A stretch of DNA of 64,000 bases from Pseudomonas bijieensis (GCF_013347965.1 NZ_CP048810.1:4897501-4961500), one strand, 5' to 3'. Counted from the stretch's first letter, positions 37,698 to 47,974 are shown. The notes: generated by a model not told the origin, from the sequence alone. Made by a program: numbers and translations.

Positions 37698-40600
37698 TCA
37701 ACCTTTCTGAATGAGCTTGTTCCTCAGCTCAGCCATCCCCTGCCCATCCAACTCCACCCAAAGATGCTGCTTGCCAGCAATCTGCGCCGCCACCGGCAAG
37801 CCATCGCGATACACCAACCGATTACTCGCCAGTGCCGGCACTTTCGCCCCCGGCAACAGGGTGCCGGCCAGGTTCAGCGGGTCGACGCCACACACCACCA
37901 CCAGGCTGCCATCGGCGGGACGGCGGCGGGTTTCGCGCAGCAGCGGGATGGCCTCGGGCAGGGCGAATTGTTCGCCCGCCAGGCCACTGACGAACCTGCC
38001 GCCACGAATCTCGCCCCGCGCCTCCAGGCGATGAAAGGTGCGCAGCAGCTCACGCCAGCTCGGCAACCAATCGGCCTCCCGCTCCAGCAGGCGCCAGAAC
38101 ACCACGCCATAACGGCGCAGCAAGGTCATGGCGATGTGTTCCAGGGTCTCTGGCGCTATAGGGGTTGCCTGGGGTTGCGGCGAACTGCGACGCAACAGGG
38201 CCCAGCGCCCGGCGTCGTCCATGCCACCGACAAACGCGCCGCGCCCGCGCCGGCTGCTACGGGCCTGGCGTTTGCTGGCCGGGGTGATCAGCGCGCGCAA
38301 GCCGGCAAAGCTGTCGGCATTCACCAGCCCGGCGCCCACCAGTTCCTGCAAGGCGATTTCCAGTTCGCTGCGCAGCAGGTGGGCTTCGTGGGCCAGTTCA
38401 TCAAAAAACAGCGCGCCGTGTTCGCTGAGGGCCTGATGGACTTTTTGGGTCTTGGGCGAAAGCTCATCGAGGGCTGTTTGCCCGGCCAGGCTGCTCCACA
38501 ACGCCACCTGATTGCGCGGCAGCAATACCACCGGCGTACTGCGCAGGGCGCTGGCGGAAGGTTTCTGGCGCGCGCTCAGGCGCATCCATACCCATTTGCC
38601 ACTGCGGCAAAGTTCATCGAGCCAACCGGGCGAATAGTCCTTGATTCGCGCTGGCAGCAGGTCACTGTCCCAGGCTGACGCGGCGCCAGGGTAGCCTTCG
38701 AATTGACTCAGGATCGATGGCAGCACGGCATTTCCGCGGCCTTGGGTCGACGGCGACAAATGCTGCCAGTCGAACAGAAAACGCATGAAATCCTGCAACA
38801 TCACCGGTTCGATTTCCCGGCGCAGACGTTTGACCGTATAGCGATGGATGCGCGCCAGCAAATGCCGCTCGCACCACTCCTCCTGCCCGGTGCCCGGCGT
38901 GAACCGGCCGCGCAGCACGTAGCCTTGCTGTTCCAGTTGTGCCAGGGCCTGGGTGACCTGCGGGGTGGACAACCCCAGTGGGTAGGCGATGGCCTTCAAC
39001 GGCAGCGGACCAAAGGCACTGAGCCGGGCGCGAAGCATTTCCACCACGGCTGCGTCGCTGTCCCAGGCTTCATCGAAACCGGCCAGGGGCGTCAGTGGCG
39101 GTTGCCATTGGACCTGTGGATAAACCGCTTGCAGACACGTCAGCCGTTCCAGCGCCACCCACAGCCCGCGTTCGGCGCTGATCTGCACGTGGCTGGCGCG
39201 ACCGCGTTCGGCCAGGGTCTGCAACCAGGCCAGCCACGGCGGCTGGGCGCTGGCTTCGCTGTCGGCGATACAGGCCAGGCTCATCAGCGCTTCGTGCATT
39301 TCATCGAGATTGGCCGGCGTCGGCCAGGCTTCTTCGCGGACTGACTGGATGGCCTCGGCGTCCAGGGCGCCAAGGTCGTCGGTGGACTGTGGATCGCTCC
39401 AGCGCCGGTTGATCACCGCCTGGGTTCGCCGTTCTTCCAACGGCGCGTCGTCGAGGAAGGTGTAGGGCCGGGCACTGAGGATTTCTGCCGCCAGGGGCGA
39501 GGGCGCCGGCAGGTCGCGACTGACCAGGCGAATCTCGCCCGCTTCCATGCGCCGCAACAGCGTCAGCCAGCCTTCGCTGTCCATGGCTTCGTGCAGGCAA
39601 TCGTCGAGGGTCTGCTCCACCAGCGGGTGGTCGGGGATCTCGCGCTCGCCGGCCAGGTTCTCCAGGCAGGCGATCTGGTCCGGGAACACGCTGGCGATCA
39701 GGTCTTCGCTTTTCATCCGCTGGATCTGCGGGGCGACTTTGCGCCCGCCGCTGTAGCGCGGCAAGGCCAGGGCCACGCCGGCATTCCAGCGCCAGCGCAC
39801 GCCGAACAACGGCGCATCCAGCACCGCCTGGACCAGGATCTGCTCGGCGCTGTGGCTGTTGAGGTAGCGCCAGACTTCGTCCAGCTCGAAGCTGTGGCTG
39901 GTGGACAGCGAGAGCACGATGGCGTCTTCACTGGCGGCAGCCTGCAATTCGAAATTGAAGGTGCGGCAGAAGCGCTTGCGCAAGGCCAGGCCCCAGGCGC
40001 GGTTGATACGGCTGCCGAACGGTGTGTGGATGATCAGTTGCGTGCCGCCGGACTCGTCGAAAAACCGCTCCATCAGCAACGTGTCCTGGGACGGCAGGGC
40101 GCCGAAGGCCCGGCGCGCCGGGGCCAGGTAATCCACCAGTTGCTCGGCGCTGGCCAGGTTCAGTTGCAAGGTGCCGGTGAGCCAGTCGAGGGCTGGTTGC
40201 AGATCGCCTGGCGTGGCGCCGAGCAGTTGATCGAGCTGGGCTTGCAGGCGGGCCACGGCCTGGGACAGTTCGGCGCTGCGCCCCGGGGCTTCGCCGAGCC
40301 AGAACGGGATGGTCGGCGGTTGGCCCTGGGCGTCCTCGACCCGCACGCGACCGGTCTCGACGCGAATGATGCGGTACGACGTATTGCCCAACTGGAACAC
40401 ATCGCCAGCGATGCTTTCCACGGCGAAATCTTCGTTGACGCTGCCGATGTTCAGCCCTTGGGGTTCGAGCAGTACGCTGTAGTCGGCGTTGTCCGGGATG
40501 GTGCCGCCGCTGGTCACTGCGGTGAGCTTGCTGCCCCGGCGCCCGCGCAAGGTGCGGCTGACGGCATCGCGGTGCAGGTAGGCGCTGCGCACGCCCTGGC

Positions 40601-42000
40601 GACCGTTAAGGCCTTCGGCGAGCATGTGCAGCAACGCCTGGTAGTGGTCGTCGTCCAGTTCGGCGTAGGGCGAGGCGCGGCGGAAGGTCTCCAGCAACGC
40701 CTGTTCCGGCCATTCCTGGCAACTGACTTCGGCGACGATCTGCTGGGCCAGTACATCCAGGGGCGCCTTGGGGATATGTAAAATGTCCAGCTCGCCACGG
40801 CGCACGCAATCGAGCAGGGCGGCGCATTCGATCAAGTCGTCACGGCTGGTGGCGAACAACCGTCCCTTGGGCGTGCCGCCCACCTGGTGTCCGGAGCGAC
40901 CGACCCGTTGCAGGAACGCCGAGATCGAACGGGGCGAAGCGATCTGGCACACCAGGTCGACATCGCCAATATCGATGCCTAGCTCCAGGGACGCGGTGGC
41001 GATCAGCACCTGCAATTGGCCGCGCTTGAGGCGCTGTTCGGCGTCGAGGCGAAACTCCTTGGCCAGGCTACCGTGATGGGCGGCTACGGCGTCTTTGCCC
41101 AGGCGCTCGCTCAGGTGCCGGCTCAGGCGTTCGGCCAGGCGCCGGGTGTTGACGAACACCAGGGTGGTGCGATGTTCCCGGGCCAGCTCGGCGAGACGGT
41201 TGTAGACCAGCTCCCAGACGTCATTGGCCATCACCGCCGAGAGCGGTACGGGCGGCACCTCGATATCCAGGTCCCGGGGGCGGGCGTGGCCGATGTCGAC
41301 GATTTCACATGTGCGTCCTTCGCCGACGAGAAAACGTGACACCGCTTCGATGGGCTTTTGCGTGGCGGACAGGCCGATGCGCACCAGCGGTTCGGCGCAC
41401 AGGGCTTGCAGGCGCTCCAGGCTCAAGGCCAAGTGACTGCCGCGCTTGCTGGCGGCGATGGCATGGATTTCGTCGACAATCACCGTGCGCGTGCTGGCGA
41501 GCATTTGCCGGCCGGAGTCGGAGCCGAGCAGCACGTAGAGCGATTCGGGCGTGGTCACCAGAATGTGCGGCGCGGTCTTGCGCATTGCCGAGCGGTCTTT
41601 TTGCGGCGTGTCGCCGGTGCGCACGGCGGTGCTGATAGGCAAGGGCGGCAAGCCCATTTTCTGCAACTGCTCGGTGATGCCGGCCAGTGGGGTTTGCAGG
41701 TTGATCTGGATATCGTTGCTCAAGGCCTTGAGCGGCGAGACATAGACCACCAGGGTCTGGTCCGGCAGGCCACCTTGTTCCAGGCCGCGATGCACCAGCT
41801 CGTCGAGCACCGCGAGAAACGCCGTCAGGGGTCTTGCCCGAACCGGTGGGCGCCGCCACCAGGGTCGAACGCCGCTGGCCGATCAACGGCCATGCCTGGG
41901 CCTGGGCGGCCGTGACCGCCGGGAAAGTCTGGCTGAACCAGGCGCGCACGGCGGGGTGAAAGCCTGCCATGGCGTGGTCGGCTGGAAGAGGCAGATTCAT
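37698..42000 (-). pseudogene. lhr: Lhr-type superfamily 2 helicase, frameshifted at motif I
   Basis: The expected protein is about 1433 residues from the ATG at 42000 (MNLPLPADHAMAGFHPAVRA). The frame breaks just after Walker A (APTGSGKT): GGGG at 41828-41831 on the plus strand has one base too many, and removing it restores KTLTAFLAVLDELVHRG. Downstream all helicase motifs are intact: VIVDEIHAIAASKRG (motif II), GLSATQ (III), and QRVGRSGHQ (VI), followed by winged-helix and Lhr-core C-terminal regions. Lhr is a 3'-5' DNA/RNA helicase linked to repair. As read, the first fragment ends soon after motif I, and a start at 41810 would lack ATP binding, so the gene would be dead unless the base is an error. 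Confidence 0.87.
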
Positions 42001-42080
42001 GGGGCAGTTATGCGGGTGGGAGGGGGAAGATGCAAGTACCGTCCGGGACCTGTGCATAACTTTGAAGTTGATACTGTCCC

Positions 42081-42212
42081 TGTGGCGAGGGGATTTATCC
42101 CCGCTGGACTGCGCAGCAGTCCCTGTAATTGCCACCTGGGTGGGTCAGATTCACCTCATTTGCTTGGTTGGGGCTGCTACGCAGCCCAGCGGGGATAAAT
42201 CCCCTCGCCACA
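42081..42212. repeat. REP doublet (GGATTTATCC class)
   Basis: Perfect 25-bp inverted arms 42081-42105 and 42188-42212 with core GGGGATTTATCCCC. The spacer carries a second inverted pair (GGACTGCGCAGCAGTCC / GGCTGCTACGCAGCC). The remaining 42214-42368 has no gene I can support; it holds a 7-bp stem (CAACGCC-TGTG-GGCGTTG, 42309-42326) in the leader of the next gene. Confidence 0.9.
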
Positions 42213-42368
42213 AGTCAGCGACCAGCCTTGAAAGACCGTCAAACCTGATGATCTGCACTTTACGGATGACGGTTGCGCACTAAACCCGCAAAAATGCAAC
42301 GATTCCGGCAACGCCTGTGGGCGTTGTCGACCAAATTCTTGTGCCAACAGACTGGGCCTGCTGACTTT

Positions 42369-43253
42369 ATGCGAATGCGCCTTATGTTACTGGGCGGCGG
42401 AAATGCCCTTGGGCAGGCGCTGATTCGCCTCGGTGCAGAAGAAGACATCGGTTTTCTTGCCCCCCGCCCGCCCGAAGACGGTTGGGATGCCGCGAGCCTG
42501 ACGCAACTGCTCGACGACACCCGCCCGGACGCCTTGATCAACCTGGCGTACTACTTCGACTGGTTTCAGGCCGAGGCCGTCAGCGAGCAGCGCCTGGCCG
42601 GCCAGGAGCGCGCGGTCGAGCGCCTGGCCGGGCTGTGCCAGCATCACAACATCATCTTGTTGCAACCGTCGAGCTATCGGGTGTTCGACGGCTCCCGCGC
42701 CACCGCCTACAGCGAAAAGGACGAGCCCGTGCCTTTGGGCCTACGCGGCCAGGCGTTGTGGCGGATCGAGCAAAGTGTGCGCGCCACCTGCCCGCAGCAT
42801 GTGCTGCTGCGTTTCGGCTGGCTGCTGGACGACAGCGCCGACGGCATCCTCGGACGTTTCCTGGCCCGGGCCGAGCAGCCTGAAGAGCTACTGCTGGCGG
42901 ATGACCGGCGGGGTAATCCAACGCCGGTGGACGATGCCGCGCGGGTGATCATCTCGGTGCTCAAGCAACTCGATTGCGCCGCGCCGCTGTGGGGCACCTA
43001 CCATTACGCCGGCCACGAGGCGACCACGCCGCTGGCACTGGGCCAGGCGATCCTCACCGAAGCCCGCGCCCTGCATCCCCTGGCAATTGAGTCGCCCACC
43101 CCCCAGGCCCACGCCGCACGGCCGGACGCGGCGGAAGAACCGCAGCACGCGGTCCTGGCCTGCAAGAAAATTCTGCACACTTTCGGGATCAAGCCCCGCG
43201 CCTGGCGCGCGGCACTCCCGGGCTTACTGGATAGGTTTTATCGTCATGGCTGA
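42369..43253 (+). CDS. RmlD-like NAD(P)-dependent short-chain reductase homologue, catalytic motif missing
   Basis: 294 residues from the ATG at 42369 (MRMRLMLLGGGNALGQALIR); upstream in-frame starts lack conservation. A Rossmann fold of the dTDP-4-dehydrorhamnose reductase (RmlD) type: LINLAYYFDWFQAE and LLQPSSYRVFDGSR align with the family's INxAA and SxDYVFDG blocks. Where RmlD has the catalytic YxxxK (YGxTKLxGE) this protein has LRGQALWRIE, so both the Tyr and Lys are absent. It probably lacks reductase activity. Its end overlaps the epimerase gene by 8 bp, the order seen next to oprG in P. aeruginosa. Confidence 0.8.
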   Translation: MRMRLMLLGGGNALGQALIRLGAEEDIGFLAPRPPEDGWDAASLTQLLDDTRPDALINLAYYFDWFQAEAVSEQRLAGQERAVERLAGLCQHHNIILLQPSSYRVFDGSRATAYSEKDEPVPLGLRGQALWRIEQSVRATCPQHVLLRFGWLLDDSADGILGRFLARAEQPEELLLADDRRGNPTPVDDAARVIISVLKQLDCAAPLWGTYHYAGHEATTPLALGQAILTEARALHPLAIESPTPQAHAARPDAAEEPQHAVLACKKILHTFGIKPRAWRAALPGLLDRFYRHG

Positions 43254-44175
43254 AGGCCCTGTTTTAATCACTGGCGGCGCGGGTTTCATTGGTTCGCACC
43301 TGACCGACGCCTTGCTCGCCAAGGGACATTCGGTACGCATCCTCGATGACCTGTCCACCGGCAAGCGCAGCAACCTGCCGCTGGACAACCCGGCGGTCGA
43401 ACTGATCGAGGGCGATGTCGCCGATGCCGCACTCGTGGCCCGGGCCATGGCCGGTTGCAGCGCGGTGGCGCACCTGGCGGCGGTGGCCTCGGTGCAGGCT
43501 TCGGTGGACGACCCGGTGCGCACCCACCAGAGCAACTTCATCGGCACCCTGAACGTTTGCGAGGCCATGCGCCAGGCCGGCGTGAAACGGGTGCTGTTCG
43601 CCTCCAGCGCAGCGGTTTATGGCAACAACGGCGAAGGCGAGTCCATCGACGAGGACACGCCCAAGGCCCCGCTCACGCCGTATGCCTCGGACAAGCTGGC
43701 CAGCGAGTTCTACCTGGACTTCTATCGCCGCCAGCACGCCCTGGAGCCGGTGGTGTTTCGCTTCTTCAACATCTACGGCCCGCGCCAGGATCCGTCCTCG
43801 CCGTACTCCGGGGTCATCAGCATCTTCAGCGAACGGGCACAGAAAGGCCTGCCGATCACTGTGTTCGGCGACGGCGAGCAAACCCGGGATTTTGTCTATG
43901 TCGAAGATTTGGTGGACTTGCTGGTGCAGGCCATCGAGAAGCCCGAGGTGGAAGTGGGCGCGGTGAACGTCGGCTGGAACCAGGCCACGACCCTCAAGCA
44001 GATGCTCCAGGCCCTGGCCGCCGTGGTGGGCGACCTGCCACCGATCAGCTACGGCCCGGCGCGCTCCGGCGACATCCGTCATTCGCGGGCTGACAATCGC
44101 CGCCTCTTGGAACGCTTCAGCTTTCCAGCGCAAACGCCGATGAGCGTGGGGCTGGCGCGGCTGCTGGGACGCTGA
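43246..44175 (+). CDS. NAD-dependent epimerase/dehydratase (NDP-sugar epimerase family)
   Basis: 309 residues from the ATG at 43246 (MAEGPVLITGGAGFIGSHLT). An extended SDR enzyme with the NAD-binding GGAGFIGSH at 10-18, catalytic Ser in FASSAAVYG and the YASDK catalytic Tyr-Lys pair. FFNIYGPRQDPSSPYSGVISIF and GDGEQTRDFVYVEDLV are typical of UDP-glucose/UDP-GlcNAc 4-epimerase-like enzymes. The substrate is not determined by sequence. It overlaps the RmlD-like gene, and a terminator follows within 20 bp. Confidence 0.9.
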   Translation: MAEGPVLITGGAGFIGSHLTDALLAKGHSVRILDDLSTGKRSNLPLDNPAVELIEGDVADAALVARAMAGCSAVAHLAAVASVQASVDDPVRTHQSNFIGTLNVCEAMRQAGVKRVLFASSAAVYGNNGEGESIDEDTPKAPLTPYASDKLASEFYLDFYRRQHALEPVVFRFFNIYGPRQDPSSPYSGVISIFSERAQKGLPITVFGDGEQTRDFVYVEDLVDLLVQAIEKPEVEVGAVNVGWNQATTLKQMLQALAAVVGDLPPISYGPARSGDIRHSRADNRRLLERFSFPAQTPMSVGLARLLGR

Positions 44176-44194
44176 GTTTCACAGTCCCACAAAT

Positions 44195-44219
44195 AAGGCG
44201 CCTTTCGGGGCGCCTTTTT
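44195..44219 (+). terminator. Terminator after the epimerase gene
   Basis: Stem AAGGCGCC/GGCGCCTT (44195-44202 with 44209-44216), loop TTTCGG, then a T-run. Good Rho-independent form. Confidence 0.9.
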
Positions 44220-44239
44220 CGTGAGTCATGCATCGCCTC

Positions 44240-44334
44240 TGTGGCGAGGGAGCTTGCTCCCGCTGGACTGCGAAGCAGGCCCAAAGCATTTGCGACCGCT
44301 TCGCGCTCGAGCGGGAGCAAGCTCCCTCGCCACA
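44240..44334. repeat. REP doublet (GAGGGAGC class)
   Basis: 25-bp perfect inverted arms at 44240-44264 and 44310-44334 (core GAGGGAGCTTGCTCCCGCT), 45-bp spacer. Between the epimerase terminator and oprG. Confidence 0.9.
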
Positions 44335-44367
44335 GGGTGTGTTGTCTCTTTGCGATGGTGCGCGGGC

Positions 44368-45066
44368 TTAGAACTTGTAGCCCAACCCCACCATGTAGAT
44401 CCACGGATCCACATCGACATTCACCTTGGCCCGGGTCCCGCCGGCCACGGCGTTGTTGTCCACATATGCAGTGGTGTCGATGTCGATGTAGCGAACCTGG
44501 CCGTTGATCATGATGTTGTCGGTCAACATGTAGTCCGCGCCCACTTGCCACGCCATGCCCCAGCTGTTGCTTGCGCGAAAGTTGCTGAAGCCGTTGGCGC
44601 TGGCTTCGCTGCCGACGTGTTCGTCGTAGATCCAGGTGTAGTTGATGCCGGCGCCGACATAAGGCTGGAACGCCGACTTGGCGTCGAGCGGATAGTAGAC
44701 CAGGCTCAGGGTTGGCGGCAGGTGCTTGAGGGTGCCGAGCTTGTTGTTGGCCGCGCCCAAGGCGGTGCCTTTGATCTTCACGTCGTGCTCGAACGGCGAG
44801 GCCGCCAGCAGTTCGATCCCCAGGTTGTTGGTGATCATGTAGGCGAAGTTCAGGCCCAGTTGCGTGTCGCTGCTCATGGTCGCCTTGCCGCCCAGGTCGG
44901 CACCGGCCAGCGGGCCACGGTCGACTTTGACGCTGGAACTGTCGGCCTCTGGATTGACGGTAATGGCACCGGCGCGAACGATGATGTCGCCAGCGGTGTG
45001 GGCCTGGGCGAGTGGGACGGCGAGCGCGAGGGCGACGAGGGAAGCGCTGAGCAAGGACTTGTGCAT
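44368..45066 (-). CDS. oprG: Outer-membrane protein OprG (OmpW family)
   Basis: 232 residues from the ATG at 45066 (MHKSLLSASLVALALAVPLAQA as signal peptide, cut near residue 22). An eight-stranded OmpW-type barrel ending in the outer-membrane C-terminal signature MVGLGYKF. OprG of P. aeruginosa is the known homologue; it passes small hydrophobic molecules or amino acids, and its expression changes with iron and oxygen. Gene order with the two sugar-enzyme genes and the zinc operon is as in P. aeruginosa. An ATG six codons upstream is less likely. Confidence 0.93.
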   Translation of the reverse strand: MHKSLLSASLVALALAVPLAQAHTAGDIIVRAGAITVNPEADSSSVKVDRGPLAGADLGGKATMSSDTQLGLNFAYMITNNLGIELLAASPFEHDVKIKGTALGAANNKLGTLKHLPPTLSLVYYPLDAKSAFQPYVGAGINYTWIYDEHVGSEASANGFSNFRASNSWGMAWQVGADYMLTDNIMINGQVRYIDIDTTAYVDNNAVAGGTRAKVNVDVDPWIYMVGLGYKF

Positions 45067-45171
45067 GGGGGCTCCAGAGGACATTTCAAAATTGATGTCC
45101 TATGGTACGAAGCCGTCTGGGCAGGTCTTTTGACTCAGCTCAATGAAAGTGTGATGAGCATTCAAGGGCCC

Positions 45172-45256
45172 CATCGCGAGCAGGCTCGCTCCCACAGTCG
45201 ACCGAGTTTTTTCAGAAGCAATCCGGTCCAATGTGGGAGCGAGCCTGCTCGCGATA
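45172..45256. repeat. REP doublet (class one)
   Basis: Arms TCGCGAGCAGGCTCGCTCCC (45174) and GTGGGAGCGAGCCTGCTCGC (45233) with a 35-bp spacer, between oprG (upstream side) and the DUF3299 gene's 3' end. Confidence 0.9.
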
Positions 45257-45288
45257 GCTATTTCATTGCCAACACATCACCACCAGAT

Positions 45289-45822
45289 TCACTCCGGCAG
45301 CTCATACACATAAATCTTCTGCGCCTCCATCTGATACCCGGCATCCGCCAGTTCGCTGGTGGACGGCTTGACCTGCATCGGCCCCTCGACCCAGTACGGC
45401 TGGTACAACTCGTCGAGCTTGACCCCGACCTCGCTTTTCACATGCACGATCTGATTGGACGGCGGTGGCGGTACGTGGATGCAGGCGCCGAAGTACGGCA
45501 CCAGCAAGAAGTCCGTGGTGCGGCCTTCCTCGCTGACTTCCAGCGGCACGATGTAGCCCGGCAGACGAATCTGCTGGCCGTCGAGAGCCTTGACCACCGG
45601 GGCGTTGGGCAGGTCCTGCTTGGCCGCTGGCGCGGATTCGGCGGCCAACGCGTCACCCATCTTCGACAGGTCGTGCAGCGGGGTCATGTTCGGCACTTCC
45701 GGCGGCGCGTCTGGCGGGATCATTTCCGACCAGGCCAAGTCCCTCGGCTCGGCCGCCCACAGCGGCAGGGCGACTATCAACAACAGCGCAAGCAGGGCGC
45801 GGGGCATTTTCACTGTCCTCAT
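45289..45822 (-). CDS. DUF3299 periplasmic protein of the zinc operon
   Basis: 177 residues from the ATG at 45822, which overlaps the permease stop as ATGA (an ATG at 45807 is the alternative). A signal peptide of about 23 residues (MRTVKMPRALLALLLIVALPLWA) implies export. The DUF3299 core is visible: IRLPGYIVPLEVSEEGRTTDFLLVPYFGACIHVPPPPSNQIVHV. One Cys and one His in GACIHVPPPP could bind metal. It is the last gene of a four-gene operon that in P. aeruginosa (PA4063-PA4066) is induced in zinc shortage. Confidence 0.85.
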   Translation of the reverse strand: MRTVKMPRALLALLLIVALPLWAAEPRDLAWSEMIPPDAPPEVPNMTPLHDLSKMGDALAAESAPAAKQDLPNAPVVKALDGQQIRLPGYIVPLEVSEEGRTTDFLLVPYFGACIHVPPPPSNQIVHVKSEVGVKLDELYQPYWVEGPMQVKPSTSELADAGYQMEAQKIYVYELPE

Positions 45823-47084
45823 AAACGGATCGACAGGCCATCGGCCAACGATTGGCGATAGGCGCGCCAGGCGGGCACGCTGCCCATCAGCAGGGCGGCG
45901 AGCAGGATGCCAGCCATGAGCGTCCATTCATATTCGCTGGGCCAACCCAGCGGCAAGTACAAACCGTAGGCCGACTGCACGTAACCCTGGGCGGCGGCGA
46001 TGCCGATGTACAGCAAGGCCAGTCCGGAGACGACCCCGGCCAGGGCCAGGGCAAAGGCTTCGAGCACCAGCAGCGTCGCGATGTGCCACGGTCGCGCGCC
46101 CACCGAACGCAGGATCGCCATTTCCCGGCGGCGTTCGTTGAGGCTGGTGAGGATCGCCGTGAGCATGCCGATCAACCCGGTCAGCACCACGAACAACGAA
46201 ATCACGAACAAGGCTTTTTCCGCCGTGCCCATCAGGCTCCACAACTCTTGCAGCGCCACGCCCGGCAGGATCGCCAGCAACGGTTCGCCGCGGAACTCGT
46301 TGATCTCGCGCTGCAAGGCAAAGGTGGAAATCTTGCTGTTGAGGCCGAGCATGAATGCCGTGATCGCTTGGGGCGTAAGGTCCATGTTGCGGGCCTGGTC
46401 GGCGCTGATGCGGCCATTGCCCTGGGCCGGCACGCCGTTCTTCCAGTCGATGTGGATCGCCTCCATGCCACCGAGGCTGATGTGCAGCGTACGGTCCACC
46501 GGCGTACCGGTGCGCTTGAGGATGCCGACCACGGTGAAGGGCTTGTCGTCATGCTTGACCAGGCTGATCGCCGCCACGCCGTGGGCCAGCACCAGTTTGT
46601 CGCCGAGCTTGTAATGCAGTGCCTCGGCCACTTCGGCGCCGAGCACCACTTCGAAAGGGTCGCTGGCGAAAGCCCGGCCATCGGCCAATTCCAGGTGTTG
46701 CTGGCGACCGTACTGGTAGTGTTCGAAGTAGGCCTCGGTGGTGCCCATCACTCGATAACCACGATGAGAATCGCCGAGAGACATGGGGATCGCCCACTTC
46801 ACTTTCGGGTTGCTGGCGAAGTGTTCGAAGCTGTCCCAGCGGATATTGTTGGTGGCGTTGCCGATGCGAAACACCGAATACAGCAGCAGGTTTACCGAAC
46901 CGGAGCGCGCACCGACGATCAGGTCGGTGCCGCTGATGGTGCTGGCGAAACTGGCCCGCGCCTCGGTGCGCACCCGTTCCACCGCCAGCAGCAGGCACAC
47001 CGACAGGGCGATGGCGAAAGCGGTGAGGATCGCAGTGAAGCGGCGGTTCGCCAGGCTGGCCATGGCTAGACGGAACAAATACAT
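45819..47084 (-). CDS. ABC transporter permease, FtsX/MacB family
   Basis: 421 residues with the four-helix FtsX/MacB plan: TM1 at about 15-36 (FTAILTAFAIALSVCLLLAVE), a periplasmic domain of about 230 residues, then three membrane segments (about 290-320, 335-365, 385-410) including the cytoplasmic LNERRREMAILRSVGARP motif. Such mechanotransmission-type permeases couple cytosolic ATP hydrolysis to periplasmic work. The partner ATPase gene ends 1 bp upstream of this start. Role in zinc uptake is inferred from the operon. Confidence 0.9.
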   Translation of the reverse strand: MYLFRLAMASLANRRFTAILTAFAIALSVCLLLAVERVRTEARASFASTISGTDLIVGARSGSVNLLLYSVFRIGNATNNIRWDSFEHFASNPKVKWAIPMSLGDSHRGYRVMGTTEAYFEHYQYGRQQHLELADGRAFASDPFEVVLGAEVAEALHYKLGDKLVLAHGVAAISLVKHDDKPFTVVGILKRTGTPVDRTLHISLGGMEAIHIDWKNGVPAQGNGRISADQARNMDLTPQAITAFMLGLNSKISTFALQREINEFRGEPLLAILPGVALQELWSLMGTAEKALFVISLFVVLTGLIGMLTAILTSLNERRREMAILRSVGARPWHIATLLVLEAFALALAGVVSGLALLYIGIAAAQGYVQSAYGLYLPLGWPSEYEWTLMAGILLAALLMGSVPAWRAYRQSLADGLSIRL

Positions 47085-47085
47085 C

Positions 47086-47796
47086 TCAGACCTCGAGTGG
47101 CGTGGCGGCGCGATTGAGATCGGCCAGCGACAGGTTGCGGTCGAACAGCGGTGCCAGGCTCTGGTCGTGGCTGACGAACAACAGGCTCGAGCCGGCCTCG
47201 CGGCATTCGGCGAACAACAACCGCAGGAAGTTTTCCCGGGCGTCGTAGTCCAGGGCCGAGGTTGGTTCGTCGGCGATCACCAGTTCCGGTTGGCCGATCA
47301 ATGCCCGGGCGGCGGCGACCCGTTGTTGCTGGCCGATGGACAACGAGTCGGCGCGGCGCCCCAGCAGGCTTGGATCGGTCAGCCCCAGGTGCGCCAGCAG
47401 TGTGGCGGCGGCTTGATCGACGCTGCCGTGACGCTGGATGGCCCGTTCTGCACGGAGCTTGGAAAAGTGGCAGGGCAGCTCGACGTTCTCCCGTACGGAG
47501 AGAAACGGCAGCAGGTTGAATTGCTGGAAGATGTAGCCGGTGTGGTCGACGCGAAAGCGGTCGCGGCGGCCGGCGCCCAGTTCGCTGAGCTCCTGGCCGA
47601 GCAGGCGGATGCTGCCGCGATCCGGCGTTTGCACTCCGCCCAGAAGCCCCAGCAGCGTGGTCTTGCCGCTGCCGCTCGGGCCCTTGAGGAACAAGGTTTC
47701 ACCCGCTTCCAGGCGAAACGCCGGGATATCCAGCAACGGCGGATGCCCGGGCCAACTGAAGCCCAGGTCGGAAAGTTCGATGAGTGCTTGGGTCAT
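47086..47796 (-). CDS. ABC transporter ATP-binding protein (LolD/MacB type)
   Basis: 236 residues from the ATG at 47796 (MTQALIELSDLGFSW). Walker A GPSGSGKTT, Q-loop YIFQQFNLLPFLSV, signature LSIGQQQR (the usual LSGGQ reads LSIGQ), Walker B ELVIADEPTSALD and the switch His in LLFVSHD. It pairs with the FtsX-like permease immediately downstream. A REP doublet lies between it and the zinc-binding protein gene upstream. Confidence 0.92.
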   Translation of the reverse strand: MTQALIELSDLGFSWPGHPPLLDIPAFRLEAGETLFLKGPSGSGKTTLLGLLGGVQTPDRGSIRLLGQELSELGAGRRDRFRVDHTGYIFQQFNLLPFLSVRENVELPCHFSKLRAERAIQRHGSVDQAAATLLAHLGLTDPSLLGRRADSLSIGQQQRVAAARALIGQPELVIADEPTSALDYDARENFLRLLFAECREAGSSLLFVSHDQSLAPLFDRNLSLADLNRAATPLEV

Positions 47797-47824
47797 GGTT
47801 GTGATTTCAAGGTAATGGAGCACC

Positions 47825-47913
47825 TGTGGGAGCGAGCCTGCTCGCGAAGCGGTGTGTCAGGCGACATCTGGGCTGAATGTGCCGGCCTCATCGCGAGCAG
47901 GCTCGCTCCCACA
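47825..47913. repeat. REP doublet (class one) inside the zinc operon
   Basis: Arms 47825-47847 and 47891-47913, core GTGGGAGCGAGCCTGCTCGC, spacer 43 bp. It lies within the 178-bp gap between the zinc-binding protein gene and the ABC ATPase gene, where it may alter the relative amounts of upstream and downstream mRNA. Confidence 0.9.
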
Positions 47914-47974
47914 CTGGATCTATGTTGCCCACATTTGTGCTCGCAACCGGTCAACGGTGTGGGCTTCGGTGGAG

